Source: Listeria monocytogenes (GTDB lineage Bacteria; Bacillota; Bacilli; Lactobacillales; Listeriaceae). Taken from it: a DNA stretch of 64,000 nucleotides. The notes beneath the pieces were generated by a model. It was not told the origin of the DNA. It saw nothing but the letters and a program-made list of their open reading frames with translations, and searched no databases. Shown here piece by piece: positions 48,141-57,402 of the stretch (its first letter is position 1; each line of letters begins with the position of its first letter). Where the stretch lies: contig NZ_LT906436.1 in the NCBI RefSeq assembly GCF_900187225.1, positions 2,605,501-2,669,500 of the forward strand, in the 5' to 3' direction. The position numbers and the translations under genes are program-made.

Positions 48141-48611
48141 TTACCAACGATAGTGAGCGAACGCTCTGTTAGCATCAGCCATTTTGTGTGTATCTTCGCG
48201 TTTCTTAACAGAAGCACCAGTATTATTGGCAGCATCCATGATTTCGCGAGCAACACGTACTTCCATTGTTTTCTCTCCACGAAGGCGAGCATAATTTACT
48301 AACCAACGAAGACCAAGAGTAGAACGACGGTCAGCACGTACTTCGATAGGTACTTGATAGTTAGCACCACCTACACGGCGAGCTTTAACTTCAAGAAGAG
48401 GCATAATGTTCTTCATAGCTTGTTCAAATACTTCCATCGGATCTTTACCAGTTTCTTGTGCAATGATATCGAATGCGGAATATAGGATAGCTTGAGACTT
48501 TCCACGTTTTCCGTCAACCATCATTTTATTAATTAAACGAGTTACTAGTTTCGAATTATAAATCGGATCTGGTAACACGTCACGTTTAGCAACAGGACCT
48601 TTACGAGGCAT
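48141..48611 (-). CDS. rpsG: 30S ribosomal protein S7
   Basis: Head-assembly protein, 156 residues, and translational repressor of the str operon in other bacteria. [23 protein letters not shown] starts it; the C-terminal [20 protein letters not shown] is diagnostic. ATG 48611 follows AAAGGAGGATATCCG; an in-frame start at 48629 precedes that site. Confidence 0.97.
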   Translation of the reverse strand: MPRKGPVAKRDVLPDPIYNSKLVTRLINKMMVDGKRGKSQAILYSAFDIIAQETGKDPMEVFEQAMKNIMPLLEVKARRVGGANYQVPIEVRADRRSTLGLRWLVNYARLRGEKTMEVRVAREIMDAANNTGASVKKREDTHKMADANRAFAHYRW

Positions 48612-48641
48612 CGGATATCCTCCTTTCATATTTTATAAGTA

Positions 48642-49055
48642 TTATTTTTTAGGTTTTTTCGTACCGTATTTAGAACGGCTTTGTCCTCTATTTTCAACAC
48701 CAGCTGTATCAAGCGCTCCACGAACGATATGATAACGTACCCCTGGTAAATCTTTTACACGTCCACCACGAATAAGAACAACACTATGTTCTTGTAAGTT
48801 GTGACCAATACCAGGAATGTAAGCTGTTACTTCAATACCATTACTCAAACGTACACGGGCATATTTACGAAGCGCCGAGTTAGGTTTTTTAGGAGTCATG
48901 GTACCAACACGAGTACATACGCCACGTTTTTGAGGAGAGTTAACGTCTGTTAATTCTCTTTTAAAACTGTTTAGGCCCTTGTTCAAAGCAGGTGATGTAG
49001 ATTTTTTAATTTTAGATTGACGAGGTTTGCGTACTAATTGGTTAATTGTAGGCAT
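48642..49055 (-). CDS. rpsL: 30S ribosomal protein S12
   Basis: Decoding-centre protein, 137 residues. [18 protein letters not shown] starts it. [11 protein letters not shown] at 54-64 includes Lys56, equivalent to the E. coli streptomycin-resistance position Lys42, with the wild-type residue; [13 protein letters not shown] is also unchanged. ATG 49055 follows AAGGAGGAA. First gene of the str operon. Confidence 0.97.
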
Positions 49056-49117
49056 GGGATAAATTCCTCCTTCCTTATTTAGTAGTTCCACACATCCAGG
49101 TGGTTCATTTTTTCGGT

Positions 49118-49162
49118 AAAATAAAATGGCTGTAAGTTCGACCTACAACGCTGTTTTATTTT
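49118..49162 (-). promoter_or_regulatory. Terminator-like stem-loop in the str operon leader
   Basis: On the minus strand AAAATAAAA at one end pairs with TTTTATTTT at the other, with an inner TGTAgGT...ACtTACA pairing. It ends in a T-rich run like an intrinsic terminator, about 60 bases before rpsL, and could act as an attenuator. Function is inferred. Confidence 0.5.
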
Positions 49163-49195
49163 CAGACCTCTGTTTATAGTAGAGGCACCTTGAAT

Positions 49196-49224
49196 ATAGT
49201 AACACCTTGAGGTTTAGATGTCAA
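49196..49224 (-). promoter_or_regulatory. str operon promoter
   Basis: On the minus strand a perfect TTGACA (49219-49224) and TACTAT (49196-49201) are 17 bases apart. Predicted start near 49189, 134 bases before rpsL. Confidence 0.75.
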
Positions 49225-49233
49225 GGTGTTACT
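49198..49233. repeat. 13-base perfect inverted repeat overlapping the str promoter
   Basis: AGTAACACCTTGA (49198-49210) and TCAAGGTGTTACT (49221-49233) are exact reverse complements separated by 10 bases. One arm overlaps the -10 and the other the -35 hexamer. No T tract follows on either strand. It could be an operator or a hairpin ending dgt-family transcription. Confidence 0.85.
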
Positions 49234-49247
49234 TGAAATTTAGTTAA

Positions 49248-50645
49248 TTAACTAAGTCCATTCAAACGTTGATATAAATCTTTCGCGTAGCTGTCGGTCA
49301 TGCCGCAAATGAAGTCTGTTACGAGAAGTAATCGCAAGTAAAGTTTCATTGTTTCGCTTTCGCCTTCTGCGTTTTTGCGGTAACAGCCTAGGTAGTTGTC
49401 GGAAATCAAGGTTAGTAGGCGTTTATCTTTGGCTGTTTGGCGTTCTGGGGTTTCGCTGTCGTAGTAGATGACAGCTGGGATGAACGTTTCGAGCAATTTG
49501 GAGATGATTTCGTTGCCGGCGATTTCGGATTCAACAATGCCTTTATCTTGGTAAATGTACGTGAATGATAGGCTTTGTAAAATTTGTACGAGTTGTTCGG
49601 CGCTTGAAGCATCGATGAGCGAGTCGTTGAATGTGCCTGCCATGATGGCGTCGTAGTTCTCGTAAAACACTTCGAGTGAGCGATTGATTAGTTGGCCGCG
49701 GACATTCGATGCTAGCCATTGTTGTACGATGAAACTTTCTTCTTGTCCTTCGTAACGCTCGCTTTTTTTCTTGAGTTCGTTATAGCACGCGGCAGTGACT
49801 TTATTGTGCTCTTCTACTTCTTCAAAACCTTTTAAGATTTGCGTGATGTTGACGATGCCTTTTTTCACACCGTCTTCTAGGTCGGCATTTAGGTACGCGA
49901 TATCGTCTGCCACTTCTAGTAAATAAGTGAGCGGATGACGGTTATCAAGTGCTTCTGTTGCAGTTGTTATTTCATTAAAAAGAGATTCATCGGCGTAAAA
50001 ATAGCCTAGTTTTTTACTTTTGATTTGTTTTTTATTTACTTTTAAAGAAGAAACTGGGTATTTGATAACCGCATTTAAAGTGGCAAATGTTAGGTTTAAT
50101 CCGTACTGGTCGAAAAGATAATGCAGTTTGGAAACTACACGAAGCACTTGCGCGTTACCTTCAAAGTAATAAAAGTCTTCTTTCATTTGCGGTGTTAGGA
50201 TTTCTGCAAGGCTTTTATTTTTGTAAGTGATTGTTGCTAAATTATCGCGGAACCACTCACGGATACTTTCCTCACCAAAATGACCGAACGGCGGATTCCC
50301 CATATCATGTAAAAGTCCTGCACAAGCAAGGATTTCCGGAATTTTTTCCGCATGATCTTTTGTGAAATCTTGGTCTAAGTTTTCTTCTTGGATCGTGTGT
50401 GTAACCATGTTCCCCATTGATTTTGCAATCGTACTTACTTCCATTGAATGGGTTAGTCGTGTACGAACAAAATCGCTTTTTTCTAGTGGGAATACTTGGG
50501 TTTTATCTTGTAAACGGCGAAACGATGCACTCATAACGATACGCTGAAAATCATTTTCGAAAGCGCTACGTACGTCGGTGTTTTTCGAGCGAGTGACACC
50601 AGATTCGCGGCGACGTTTATCATTTAATAGTTTATCCCATTTCAT
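49248..50645 (-). CDS. dGTP triphosphohydrolase family protein (HD domain)
   Basis: Predicted to hydrolyse dGTP or other dNTPs to the nucleoside and triphosphate; 465 residues, about the size of the E. coli Dgt class. N-terminal SGVTRSKNTDVRSAFENDFQRIVMSASFRRLQDKTQVFP is the typical dGTPase lead-in. HD metal motifs follow: RTRLTHSMEVS, LLHDMGNPPFGHFGEESI and EVADDIAYLNADLEDG. It follows the acetyltransferase gene by 14 bases on the minus strand. Confidence 0.92.
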   Translation of the reverse strand: MKWDKLLNDKRRRESGVTRSKNTDVRSAFENDFQRIVMSASFRRLQDKTQVFPLEKSDFVRTRLTHSMEVSTIAKSMGNMVTHTIQEENLDQDFTKDHAEKIPEILACAGLLHDMGNPPFGHFGEESIREWFRDNLATITYKNKSLAEILTPQMKEDFYYFEGNAQVLRVVSKLHYLFDQYGLNLTFATLNAVIKYPVSSLKVNKKQIKSKKLGYFYADESLFNEITTATEALDNRHPLTYLLEVADDIAYLNADLEDGVKKGIVNITQILKGFEEVEEHNKVTAACYNELKKKSERYEGQEESFIVQQWLASNVRGQLINRSLEVFYENYDAIMAGTFNDSLIDASSAEQLVQILQSLSFTYIYQDKGIVESEIAGNEIISKLLETFIPAVIYYDSETPERQTAKDKRLLTLISDNYLGCYRKNAEGESETMKLYLRLLLVTDFICGMTDSYAKDLYQRLNGLS

Positions 50646-50659
50646 TTAAATCCCATCCT

Positions 50660-51139
50660 TTATAGGTTGCTTAGTTTTTCCATTTCGGCTTTAGTGAGCC
50701 TATGTACGGTCCATTCTGACATTTTCTCTGCGCCAATTTTTTCGTAAAAATCCATGCCTGATTTATTTTCATTTAGGCACCACCACTCAAATCTACCGCA
50801 ATCTCGTGCTAGGGCAAGTTTGGATAAATAACTGAAAAACTGTGTTCCAAAGCCTTTACCTCGCATTTCTGGAATGATGTACAGGTCTTCTAGGTATAAG
50901 CCTTTTTTGCCAAGTAATGTGGAAAAATTATGGAAAAAGAGTGCGAAACCAACTGGCGCGTCTTCGTATTCAGCAATAATTACTTCAGCTGATTTTTCTT
51001 GAAAAAGGGCTTTGTGTAAGCCAGATTCTGTTGCTACTACATCTTTTTCAATCCCTTCATGCGTTGCAAGTTCTGTAATAAAACGAAGAATTAACTTCGT
51101 ATCTTGTTCTGTACCGTTTCGAAATGTTAGTTGTGTCAT
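50660..51139 (-). CDS. GNAT N-acetyltransferase (SSAT-like)
   Basis: 159-residue acetyl-CoA-dependent acetyltransferase resembling spermidine/spermine acetyltransferases; substrate unproven. MRGKGFGTQFFSYL is the acetyl-CoA site (R-G-x-G-x-G pattern), preceded by GLYLEDLYIIPE, and the C-terminal WWCLNENKSGMDFYEKIGAE is the usual end. It is first in a two-gene unit with the dGTPase-like gene and has its own promoter. Confidence 0.87.
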   Translation of the reverse strand: MTQLTFRNGTEQDTKLILRFITELATHEGIEKDVVATESGLHKALFQEKSAEVIIAEYEDAPVGFALFFHNFSTLLGKKGLYLEDLYIIPEMRGKGFGTQFFSYLSKLALARDCGRFEWWCLNENKSGMDFYEKIGAEKMSEWTVHRLTKAEMEKLSNL

Positions 51140-51172
51140 GTATCTCTTCCTTTTCGTTGTCGTATTAATTTA

Positions 51173-51201
51173 AGTATAAGCTAGAGTGCGGGATGTATCA
51201 A
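51173..51201 (-). promoter_or_regulatory. Promoter of the GNAT-dGTPase unit
   Basis: On the minus strand TTGATA (51196-51201) and TATACT (51173-51178) are 17 bases apart, 34 bases before the GNAT start. Confidence 0.75.
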
Positions 51202-51227
51202 TTAAAAAAATATCTACTATATAATAT

Positions 51228-51265
51228 AAAAAAACTAGGCGCTTTTTGGGCAACCTAGTTTTTTT
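51228..51265. terminator. Terminator of the Gat-type operon
   Basis: AAAAAAACTAGG pairs with CCTAGTTTTTTT around a 14-base loop. It lies just after the rpe stop codon on the minus strand and would work in both directions. Confidence 0.92.
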
Positions 51266-51272
51266 GGGTGTT

Positions 51273-51917
51273 TTATTTTTTTAAGCCTTGGATGCATGCT
51301 GCTTTATCTGTTGCTCCAAAGAAATATGATCCAGCAACGAGGATATCTACGCCCGCTTGCTTACATTTTTCTGCTGTTTCGGCATTTACGCCACCGTCTA
51401 CTTCGATAACATAGCTACCGTGATTTTTTCGGCGCCAATTATCTAGATAGCGCATATTTTTGATGGTAGAATCAATGAAAGCTTGTCCACCAAAACCTGG
51501 ATTTACGGTCATTTGTAAAACTAAATCTACATCTGCTAAAACGGCATCCAGCACGCTCGCCGGAGTTCCTGGATTAAGCACGACTCCCGCTTTACAACCC
51601 GCTGCTTTAATTTGTTGAATGACGCGGTGGATGTGCGGTGCGGCTTCGATGTGCACGGAAATAATGTGTGCACCAGCTGCGGCAAATTTTTCAATATAGT
51701 TTTCTGGGTTCGAGAGCATTAAGTGGACATCCAGTGGAATAGTTGCTGTTTTGCCAATTTGTTCCACCATATCAATTCCAAACGTCAGATTCGGCACAAA
51801 ATGTCCGTCCATGACATCGATATGAAGGTAGTCAGCTCCGGCATCTTCTGCTTCTTTAATGGAGTTTGCCATATTCATATAATCAGCTGCAAGTAAAGAT
51901 GGCGCTACGAATGTCAT
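51273..51917 (-). CDS. rpe: Ribulose-phosphate 3-epimerase
   Basis: Interconverts ribulose 5-phosphate and xylulose 5-phosphate. 214 residues, TIM barrel. [17 protein letters not shown] and VDVHLML-like [13 protein letters not shown] carry metal ligands, [11 protein letters not shown] and [11 protein letters not shown] complete the site. It overlaps tkt by 4 bases (ATGA). Last gene of the Gat-type operon; a second epimerase is encoded at 53963-54637. Confidence 0.95.
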   Translation of the reverse strand: MTFVAPSLLAADYMNMANSIKEAEDAGADYLHIDVMDGHFVPNLTFGIDMVEQIGKTATIPLDVHLMLSNPENYIEKFAAAGAHIISVHIEAAPHIHRVIQQIKAAGCKAGVVLNPGTPASVLDAVLADVDLVLQMTVNPGFGGQAFIDSTIKNMRYLDNWRRKNHGSYVIEVDGGVNAETAEKCKQAGVDILVAGSYFFGATDKAACIQGLKK

Positions 51918-53938
51918 ACGCGCACACCGGCTTTCGCAATTACAGCTTCGACGCGATCCGCCACATTTTCAGGAGTGAAGCCGTAAGCGTTAAACAAATC
52001 TTTCGCTGGAGCAGATGCGCCAAAATGATCAATTCCTAGCATGTCACCTTCTGATCCAATGAATTCTTTCCAACCAAATGTTGCTCCGGCTTCAATCGCA
52101 AATCTCGCTGTGACTTCTTTTGGTAAAATACTTTCTTTATACGCATCGGTTGTTTTTTCGAAGCGTTCCCAGCTGGATAAACTGACAACGGAAACGTCGA
52201 TATCTTTTTTCGCGAGTTCGGCTTTCGCTTCGATTGCCAGGGACACTTCGGACCCTGTTGCGATAATGATTGCGTCTGGTTTGGAACTATTTGCTGGAGC
52301 TACGATATATGCACCTTTTTCGATCCCTGCATCTACTTCTTCTTGGTCGTTTTCGAGTACCGGTAAGTCTTGACGTGATAATACAAGTGCGATCGGGCCG
52401 TTTGTGTTAGTTGCAGCGATTTCCCAAGCAGCGCGCGTTTCTTTGGCATCAGCTGGTCGGATAACGGTTAGACCTGGCATGGCACGAAGCGAGGCTAATT
52501 GTTCGATTGGTTCATGTGTCGGGCCGTCTTCACCAACAGCGATACTGTCATGCGTGAATACATATGTTACTGGAAGTTGCATTAAAGCAGCCATCCGCAT
52601 TGCTGGGCGGACATAGTCTGAGAAGACGAAGAAAGTCGAGCCAAATACTCGTAAGCCGCTATGAAGTGCCATTCCGTTTAACATTGCTCCCATCGCAAAC
52701 TCGCGCACGCCGAACCAAATATTTTTACCAGCTGGGTCTTGAATGCTATACGCTGGGCTCGCATCAATAAATGTTTTATTCGAGCAACCTAAGTCAGCAG
52801 ACCCACCGAAAAGTTCCGGTAATTCGGCTGCAATCGCGTTGATCATTTTTCCAGAAGCAGAGCGCGTTGCGACATTTGTGCCTGCTTCAAAAGTTGGCAA
52901 ATTAGCATTCCAATCAGCTGCTACTTCTCCCGCTAGCACTCGATCTAATTGTCTCGCAAGTTCTGGGAATTCTTTTTTGTAATTAGCAAGCATCGTGTTC
53001 CAAGCGCCTTCTAGTTTTTCTCCGCGCGCTTTGTAATTTCTTAAATAATCACGAACTTCAGCCGGTACTGTGAAAGGCTCTTCTGCCCATTCATAATGTT
53101 CTTTCGCGCCATTAGCTTCTTTTTCACCAAGCGGAGCACCGTGACTTGCGGAGCTACCTGCTTTTGTTGGCGCACCGTAACCAATGACTGTTTTCACTTC
53201 GATTAGTGTTGGTTTTGATGTTTCTAATTTAGCTTGAACAATTTTTTCTTGAATAGCTGCTAAGTTGTTGCCATCTTCTACGCGCAAAACTTGCCATCCG
53301 TATGCACGGAAACGGTCTGCTGCATTTTCACTGAATGTTGCACTTAAATCACCATCTAAACAAATATCGTTTGAATCGTATAGTACGATTAATTTTCCAA
53401 GTCCTAAATGTCCTGCAAGTGAGGCTGTTTCTGATGCCACACCTTCCATCAAATCGCCATCACCGCAAATCGCATACGTGTAATGGTCGACAATTGGGTA
53501 GTTTGGTTGGTTATATTCCGCCGCCAAATGAGACTCTGCAAGTGCCATTCCAGCTGCCATACCAATCCCTTGTCCAAGCGGTCCACTCGTTGCATCAACT
53601 CCTGCAGTCCATCCGAATTCAGGATGTCCTGGTGTCAAACTATCTAACTGACGGAACTGTTTTAAGTCCTCCATTTTCACATCATAACCAAATAAATGAA
53701 GCATGCTATAAAGTAGCGCGGACCCGTGCCCTGCTGATAAGACAAATCGGTCGCGGTTAAACCATTCTGGGTTGGCTGGGTTAAATACTAAATGTTTCGC
53801 AAATAGCATATACGCCATTGGTGCTGCTCCCATCGGCATTCCCGGGTGTCCTGAATTTGCTTTCTCAATCATATCAATTGATAACGAACGAATCGTATCT
53901 ACTGCTTGTCTATCTAATGTTTTTTTCAAAACGGTCAT
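51914..53938 (-). CDS. tkt: Transketolase
   Basis: Thiamine-diphosphate enzyme transferring two-carbon units between pentose and hexose phosphates. 674 residues. [27 protein letters not shown] at the N terminus, [22 protein letters not shown] (the GDG...N thiamine site ends in [10 protein letters not shown]), and [24 protein letters not shown] are diagnostic. Placement inside a PTS operon with rpiB and two epimerases suggests a dedicated pentose-phosphate supply, with the housekeeping copy elsewhere. Confidence 0.97.
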   Translation of the reverse strand: MTVLKKTLDRQAVDTIRSLSIDMIEKANSGHPGMPMGAAPMAYMLFAKHLVFNPANPEWFNRDRFVLSAGHGSALLYSMLHLFGYDVKMEDLKQFRQLDSLTPGHPEFGWTAGVDATSGPLGQGIGMAAGMALAESHLAAEYNQPNYPIVDHYTYAICGDGDLMEGVASETASLAGHLGLGKLIVLYDSNDICLDGDLSATFSENAADRFRAYGWQVLRVEDGNNLAAIQEKIVQAKLETSKPTLIEVKTVIGYGAPTKAGSSASHGAPLGEKEANGAKEHYEWAEEPFTVPAEVRDYLRNYKARGEKLEGAWNTMLANYKKEFPELARQLDRVLAGEVAADWNANLPTFEAGTNVATRSASGKMINAIAAELPELFGGSADLGCSNKTFIDASPAYSIQDPAGKNIWFGVREFAMGAMLNGMALHSGLRVFGSTFFVFSDYVRPAMRMAALMQLPVTYVFTHDSIAVGEDGPTHEPIEQLASLRAMPGLTVIRPADAKETRAAWEIAATNTNGPIALVLSRQDLPVLENDQEEVDAGIEKGAYIVAPANSSKPDAIIIATGSEVSLAIEAKAELAKKDIDVSVVSLSSWERFEKTTDAYKESILPKEVTARFAIEAGATFGWKEFIGSEGDMLGIDHFGASAPAKDLFNAYGFTPENVADRVEAVIAKAGVRV

Positions 53939-53962
53939 CTCCCTTAAATTCTTTGTGCTTTA

Positions 53963-54637
53963 TTACACATGTTTTTCTACATTGGACCAAATGTGCACTA
54001 ATCTTTCTGCATAACTCGTTTTATCTCGGTCATGAAAAAGTGCCGATGTTCCCAGTACATAAATATCTGGTAAACAGTCTCGCATCAAGCCAACTGTTTC
54101 TTTATTAATATTGCCATCCACTTCGATGAGCGGCGCATGGATTTTTCCAGCTAGTTTTGCTTTTAAATCATGCAATTTCTGCAATACATCTGTTTGAAAT
54201 TTCTGCCCCGCAAAACCTGGATTTACGGTCATCATTAACACCATTTCCACATCATCTAAATACGGATAAATGGCTTCAATCGGGGTTTCCGGATTTATCG
54301 CAATTGATGGTTTGACGTTGTAAGAGCGGATTTTCCGGATGATTTCTGACACGTCTTCCGCTACTTCTACATGAAAAGAAATATATTCCGGTTTCACCGG
54401 GCCAAACATGTCAATATATTTAAGTGGGGTAATAGTAGCCAAATGTATGTCTAGAGGGATTTCTGTATTGTTTCGCACTATTTCCAAATATTCTGGACCG
54501 AGTGCAAGATTATTCACATATACACCGTCCATCACATCGCAGTGTAGTAGTTCCACACCAGCAGATTCAAGGCGCCGGAGTTCTTCACCTAAATGTAGTT
54601 GGTCTGCACACATAATTGAAGCGGCTATTTTCCTCAT
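53963..54637 (-). CDS. Ribulose-phosphate-epimerase-like protein (AlsE-like)
   Basis: 224-residue TIM-barrel epimerase. It resembles Rpe but differs at several places and is closer to D-allulose-6-phosphate 3-epimerase (AlsE): LLHCDVMDGVYVNNLALG, DIHLATITPLKYID and MTVNPGFAGQKFQTDV. Substrate could be a ketopentose or ketohexose phosphate. I use ATG 54637, 6 bases after GTGAGG; the earlier ATG 54643 abuts that site. Between rpiB and tkt. Confidence 0.85.
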   Translation of the reverse strand: MRKIAASIMCADQLHLGEELRRLESAGVELLHCDVMDGVYVNNLALGPEYLEIVRNNTEIPLDIHLATITPLKYIDMFGPVKPEYISFHVEVAEDVSEIIRKIRSYNVKPSIAINPETPIEAIYPYLDDVEMVLMMTVNPGFAGQKFQTDVLQKLHDLKAKLAGKIHAPLIEVDGNINKETVGLMRDCLPDIYVLGTSALFHDRDKTSYAERLVHIWSNVEKHV

Positions 54638-54645
54638 GTTCATCC

Positions 54646-55086
54646 TCACTTTCTTTCAAGTTCAGTAATTTTATCCAAGCGGCGTTTATGGCGATCCCCT
54701 GCAAATGATGCCTCAAGCCAAGTATCCACAAGTAAAAGTGCTAATCCTTCGCCGATAACACGTTCGCCTAGGCAGAGAACATTGCTATTGTTATGTTCAC
54801 GAGTGGCGCGCGCTGAAAAAGTATCCGAAACAACCGCAGCACGGATTCCATCGACTTTATTCGCAGCAATACTCATACCAATCCCAGTTCCACAACACAA
54901 AATACCGAGCTCCGATTGCCCGCTTACTACTTGATTGGCAACTTCTTCTGCATAAGATGGAAAATCGACACTTTCATCTGTATATGTTCCAATATCAACA
55001 ACTTCAATATCTTTTTCACGTAAATGTTTCACAATGGCATCTTTTAGTCGACGTCCGCCGTGGTCACAACCAATTGTTAATTTCAT
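54646..55086 (-). CDS. rpiB: Ribose-5-phosphate isomerase B family protein
   Basis: 146-residue sugar-phosphate isomerase of the RpiB/LacAB family, interconverting ribose and ribulose 5-phosphate or a related pair. MKLTIGCDHGGRRLKDAIVKHL starts it, GILCCGTGIGMSIAANKVDGIRAA carries the catalytic cysteine region and SFSARATREHNNSNVLCLG-type sequence (here DTFSARATREHNNSNVL) follows. Within the Gat-type operon. Confidence 0.92.
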   Translation of the reverse strand: MKLTIGCDHGGRRLKDAIVKHLREKDIEVVDIGTYTDESVDFPSYAEEVANQVVSGQSELGILCCGTGIGMSIAANKVDGIRAAVVSDTFSARATREHNNSNVLCLGERVIGEGLALLLVDTWLEASFAGDRHKRRLDKITELERK

Positions 55087-55143
55087 TTAATTTCACCTTC
55101 ATTAATAGATTTTTTTCTTTTAACGTCTTATAATGAAATGGAA

Positions 55144-55171
55144 CCGAGAACATACGCGAATATGTTCTCGG
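55144..55171 (-). other. Strong hairpin after the 27-codon ORF
   Basis: CCGAGAACATA and TATGTTCTCGG pair around a short loop. On the minus strand no T tract follows. It lies between the small ORF and rpiB and may process or stabilise the transcript. Confidence 0.6.
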
Positions 55172-55178
55172 CTCATTT

Positions 55179-55262
55179 CTAAGGATGACTACTGTAAAAC
55201 ATCTGAGCCCGAGAAGCTTTGGATTCGTTTGCACGGTTATCCTTTTTTTGATGTTTTTTCAT
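55179..55262 (-). CDS. Small ORF, 27 codons, inside the Gat-type operon
   Basis: The frame reads MKKHQKKDNRANESK and ends SRAQMFYSSHP, then stop. ATG 55262 is preceded by GGAGG with a 9-base spacing, as good as many genes here. The peptide is basic and hydrophilic, without a membrane segment. It lies in the 194-base gap between the zinc dehydrogenase and rpiB, immediately before a strong hairpin. No known family is recognised; it could also be a leader peptide or chance. Confidence 0.45.
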   Translation of the reverse strand: MKKHQKKDNRANESKASRAQMFYSSHP

Positions 55263-55280
55263 ACAGCCCATCCTCCATTA

Positions 55281-56324
55281 TTAAGATTTCACTAATACTT
55301 TAATTTCATTACCTGCCATAACTGCCTCGAAAGCCTCGCGCCAGTCATCTAAACCATATACTTTGGTAATCATTTTATCTGTATCGATTTTGCCATTAGC
55401 AAGTAAGTCGAGTGCTAAAATCCAAGAAGATGGTTTTTGAGAACGGCTGCCAATATAAGCAATTTCACGTTGGATAATAGATTCTTCATCAATCGCATTT
55501 TTCTTTTCGGCAAAAAGTCCTACTTGAACAAAATCGCCTTTTTTCTTCGTTAGAGGTAATCCTTGATTTACAGCTGGTACTGCGCCTGAGCAATCAAATA
55601 CGCGTTCCGCTCCGTAACCCCCTGTCATGCCGAGCACAACTTCAGCCAAGTCTTCTTTTAAGGTATCGACAATCCGGTCCATTCCAAGTTCTTTTGCTAG
55701 ACGTAAGCGGTCGCTATCTTTGGTAATTCCTGCCATAATCACCGTTGCCCCTTGCGCTTTCACAACTTGAGCTAGTAATAATCCAATTGGCCCCGGTCCG
55801 AAAACAAGTACTGTGTCATCTGGACGAATTGTTGTTTTTTCAAGCGCCGAATGCACGCAACATGCAAGTGGTTCTGTCAGTGCTGCTGCTTCGAGCGAAA
55901 TACGTTCATCTAGCACGTGGCAACTTTCCTCGCGAGATAAAACAAATTCTGCAAAACTACCATTTGCTTGCGTACCAATGCCGCGACGATTGCTACATAA
56001 ATTGTAATCGTGTTCCTTACAATAAATACATTCTCCACAAGTTTCAAAAGTTGTTTCACTTGTGACACGGTCTCCCACTTTGATACTCGTTACATCTGGC
56101 CCAACTTCTACAACGACACCAGAAAATTCATGTCCAAGTGTGACGGGAGTTGTTGGATTTTTGTATTCTCCTTTAAACGTATGGATATCTGATCCGCAAA
56201 TACCAGTGAATGCTACTTTGATTTTTACTTTGTCGCCATAGACTTGTGGTTCTTCCACATCTTTTAGCTCCATTTGATCATATCCGGGATTTGTTTTTAC
56301 TACTGCTTTCAAATTAATCGTCAC
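55281..56324 (-). CDS. Zinc-dependent polyol dehydrogenase (MDR family), 347 aa
   Basis: NAD(P)-dependent medium-chain dehydrogenase, probably oxidising a polyol or polyol phosphate. GICGSDIHTFKG has the catalytic-zinc Cys, GHEFSGVVVEVG the His-Glu, and CGECIYCKEHDYNLC the four structural-zinc cysteines; VFGPGPIGLLLAQV is the nucleotide fold. It overlaps the second dehydrogenase gene by 11 bases. Confidence 0.92.
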   Translation of the reverse strand: MTINLKAVVKTNPGYDQMELKDVEEPQVYGDKVKIKVAFTGICGSDIHTFKGEYKNPTTPVTLGHEFSGVVVEVGPDVTSIKVGDRVTSETTFETCGECIYCKEHDYNLCSNRRGIGTQANGSFAEFVLSREESCHVLDERISLEAAALTEPLACCVHSALEKTTIRPDDTVLVFGPGPIGLLLAQVVKAQGATVIMAGITKDSDRLRLAKELGMDRIVDTLKEDLAEVVLGMTGGYGAERVFDCSGAVPAVNQGLPLTKKKGDFVQVGLFAEKKNAIDEESIIQREIAYIGSRSQKPSSWILALDLLANGKIDTDKMITKVYGLDDWREAFEAVMAGNEIKVLVKS

Positions 56325-57366
56325 CTTTCTGCGGCAATATCATCACTTTGTTATAATCATGCTCTCTTGAAAGAATCATATCAAAAGCTTCTTTCGTTTC
56401 CTCTAGCTTATAACGATGCGAAATTAGTGGTTTCAGTTTAATTCGACCTTGTTTCACGAATTCAATCGACGTACGCCATTCCTCACCTGGAAATGGTGCC
56501 GAGTAAGAATTCCAAAAACCTTTAAGCGTTAATTCGCGTCTGAAAATATTTTCAAAAGCTTCCTCGTGTAAAAGTACATCTGCGTAAGCTATTCCTAGAA
56601 AACCAACTTTACCTTTTTTCTTCGTTACAAGTAAGCATTGTTCTTGGGTTATTTTTGAACCAGCACACTCGAGCGCGATATCAGCTCCAAGACCATTTGT
56701 ATAAGCAAAAACGCGTTCTTTTAAGTCTTCATTTTTTGGATTAATGGTGTATTTACAACCGAATTCCCGCGCGTCTGCTAATTTTTTATCACTAATGTCA
56801 ACCGCGATAATATCTTTCACTCCCGCAAGAAGTAAGCATTGTACAACCAAGATTCCAATCGTGCCAATTCCGAAGACAATGACCGTATCGCCAAGTCTCG
56901 GCTGAATACCAAGTACCCCATGCATCGATACAGCAAGTGGCTCAATCATCGCACCTTCCTCAAAATCAAGGTCGCCGATAGAAATGACATTGTCGGCTTT
57001 CATGACAACATTTTCTGCAAATCCCCCGTGAAAATGTGACCCCACCATCCGGTAGTTATCACATAGCGCGAAATCGCCTGCTTTACAATAATTACATTCC
57101 ATACAAGGCTCAAGTGGAATCCCTGCAACCCGGTCACCAATAGCTACATTTGTTACTTCACTACCAATTTCCGTAATCACACCTGCGAATTCATGTCCCA
57201 TTACAGCAGGCAATGGGTATTTCCAGCGAGTCTGCATTTTATGAATATCTGATCCACATATTCCGACTGCTTTTACTTCAACACGAACTTGATCTTTCCC
57301 GCAAGTCGCTTCATCAATTTGTTCTGCTTTTATTACATTATTCTCGTATAACACAGCTGCTCTCAT
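56314..57366 (-). CDS. Zinc-dependent polyol dehydrogenase, GatD-like, 350 aa
   Basis: Second medium-chain zinc dehydrogenase of the operon, resembling galactitol-1-phosphate 5-dehydrogenase. GICGSDIHKMQ, GHEFAGVITEIG, CMECNYCKAGDFALC and VFGIGTIGILVVQC are the zinc and nucleotide motifs. In a PTS operon it should oxidise the phosphorylated polyol delivered by IIC. It is 36 bases after the IIC gene. Confidence 0.92.
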   Translation of the reverse strand: MRAAVLYENNVIKAEQIDEATCGKDQVRVEVKAVGICGSDIHKMQTRWKYPLPAVMGHEFAGVITEIGSEVTNVAIGDRVAGIPLEPCMECNYCKAGDFALCDNYRMVGSHFHGGFAENVVMKADNVISIGDLDFEEGAMIEPLAVSMHGVLGIQPRLGDTVIVFGIGTIGILVVQCLLLAGVKDIIAVDISDKKLADAREFGCKYTINPKNEDLKERVFAYTNGLGADIALECAGSKITQEQCLLVTKKKGKVGFLGIAYADVLLHEEAFENIFRRELTLKGFWNSYSAPFPGEEWRTSIEFVKQGRIKLKPLISHRYKLEETKEAFDMILSREHDYNKVMILPQKGDD

Positions 57367-57402
57367 GTTACTATCACCTCTTCTATATCATTAAGACAAA
57401 AC

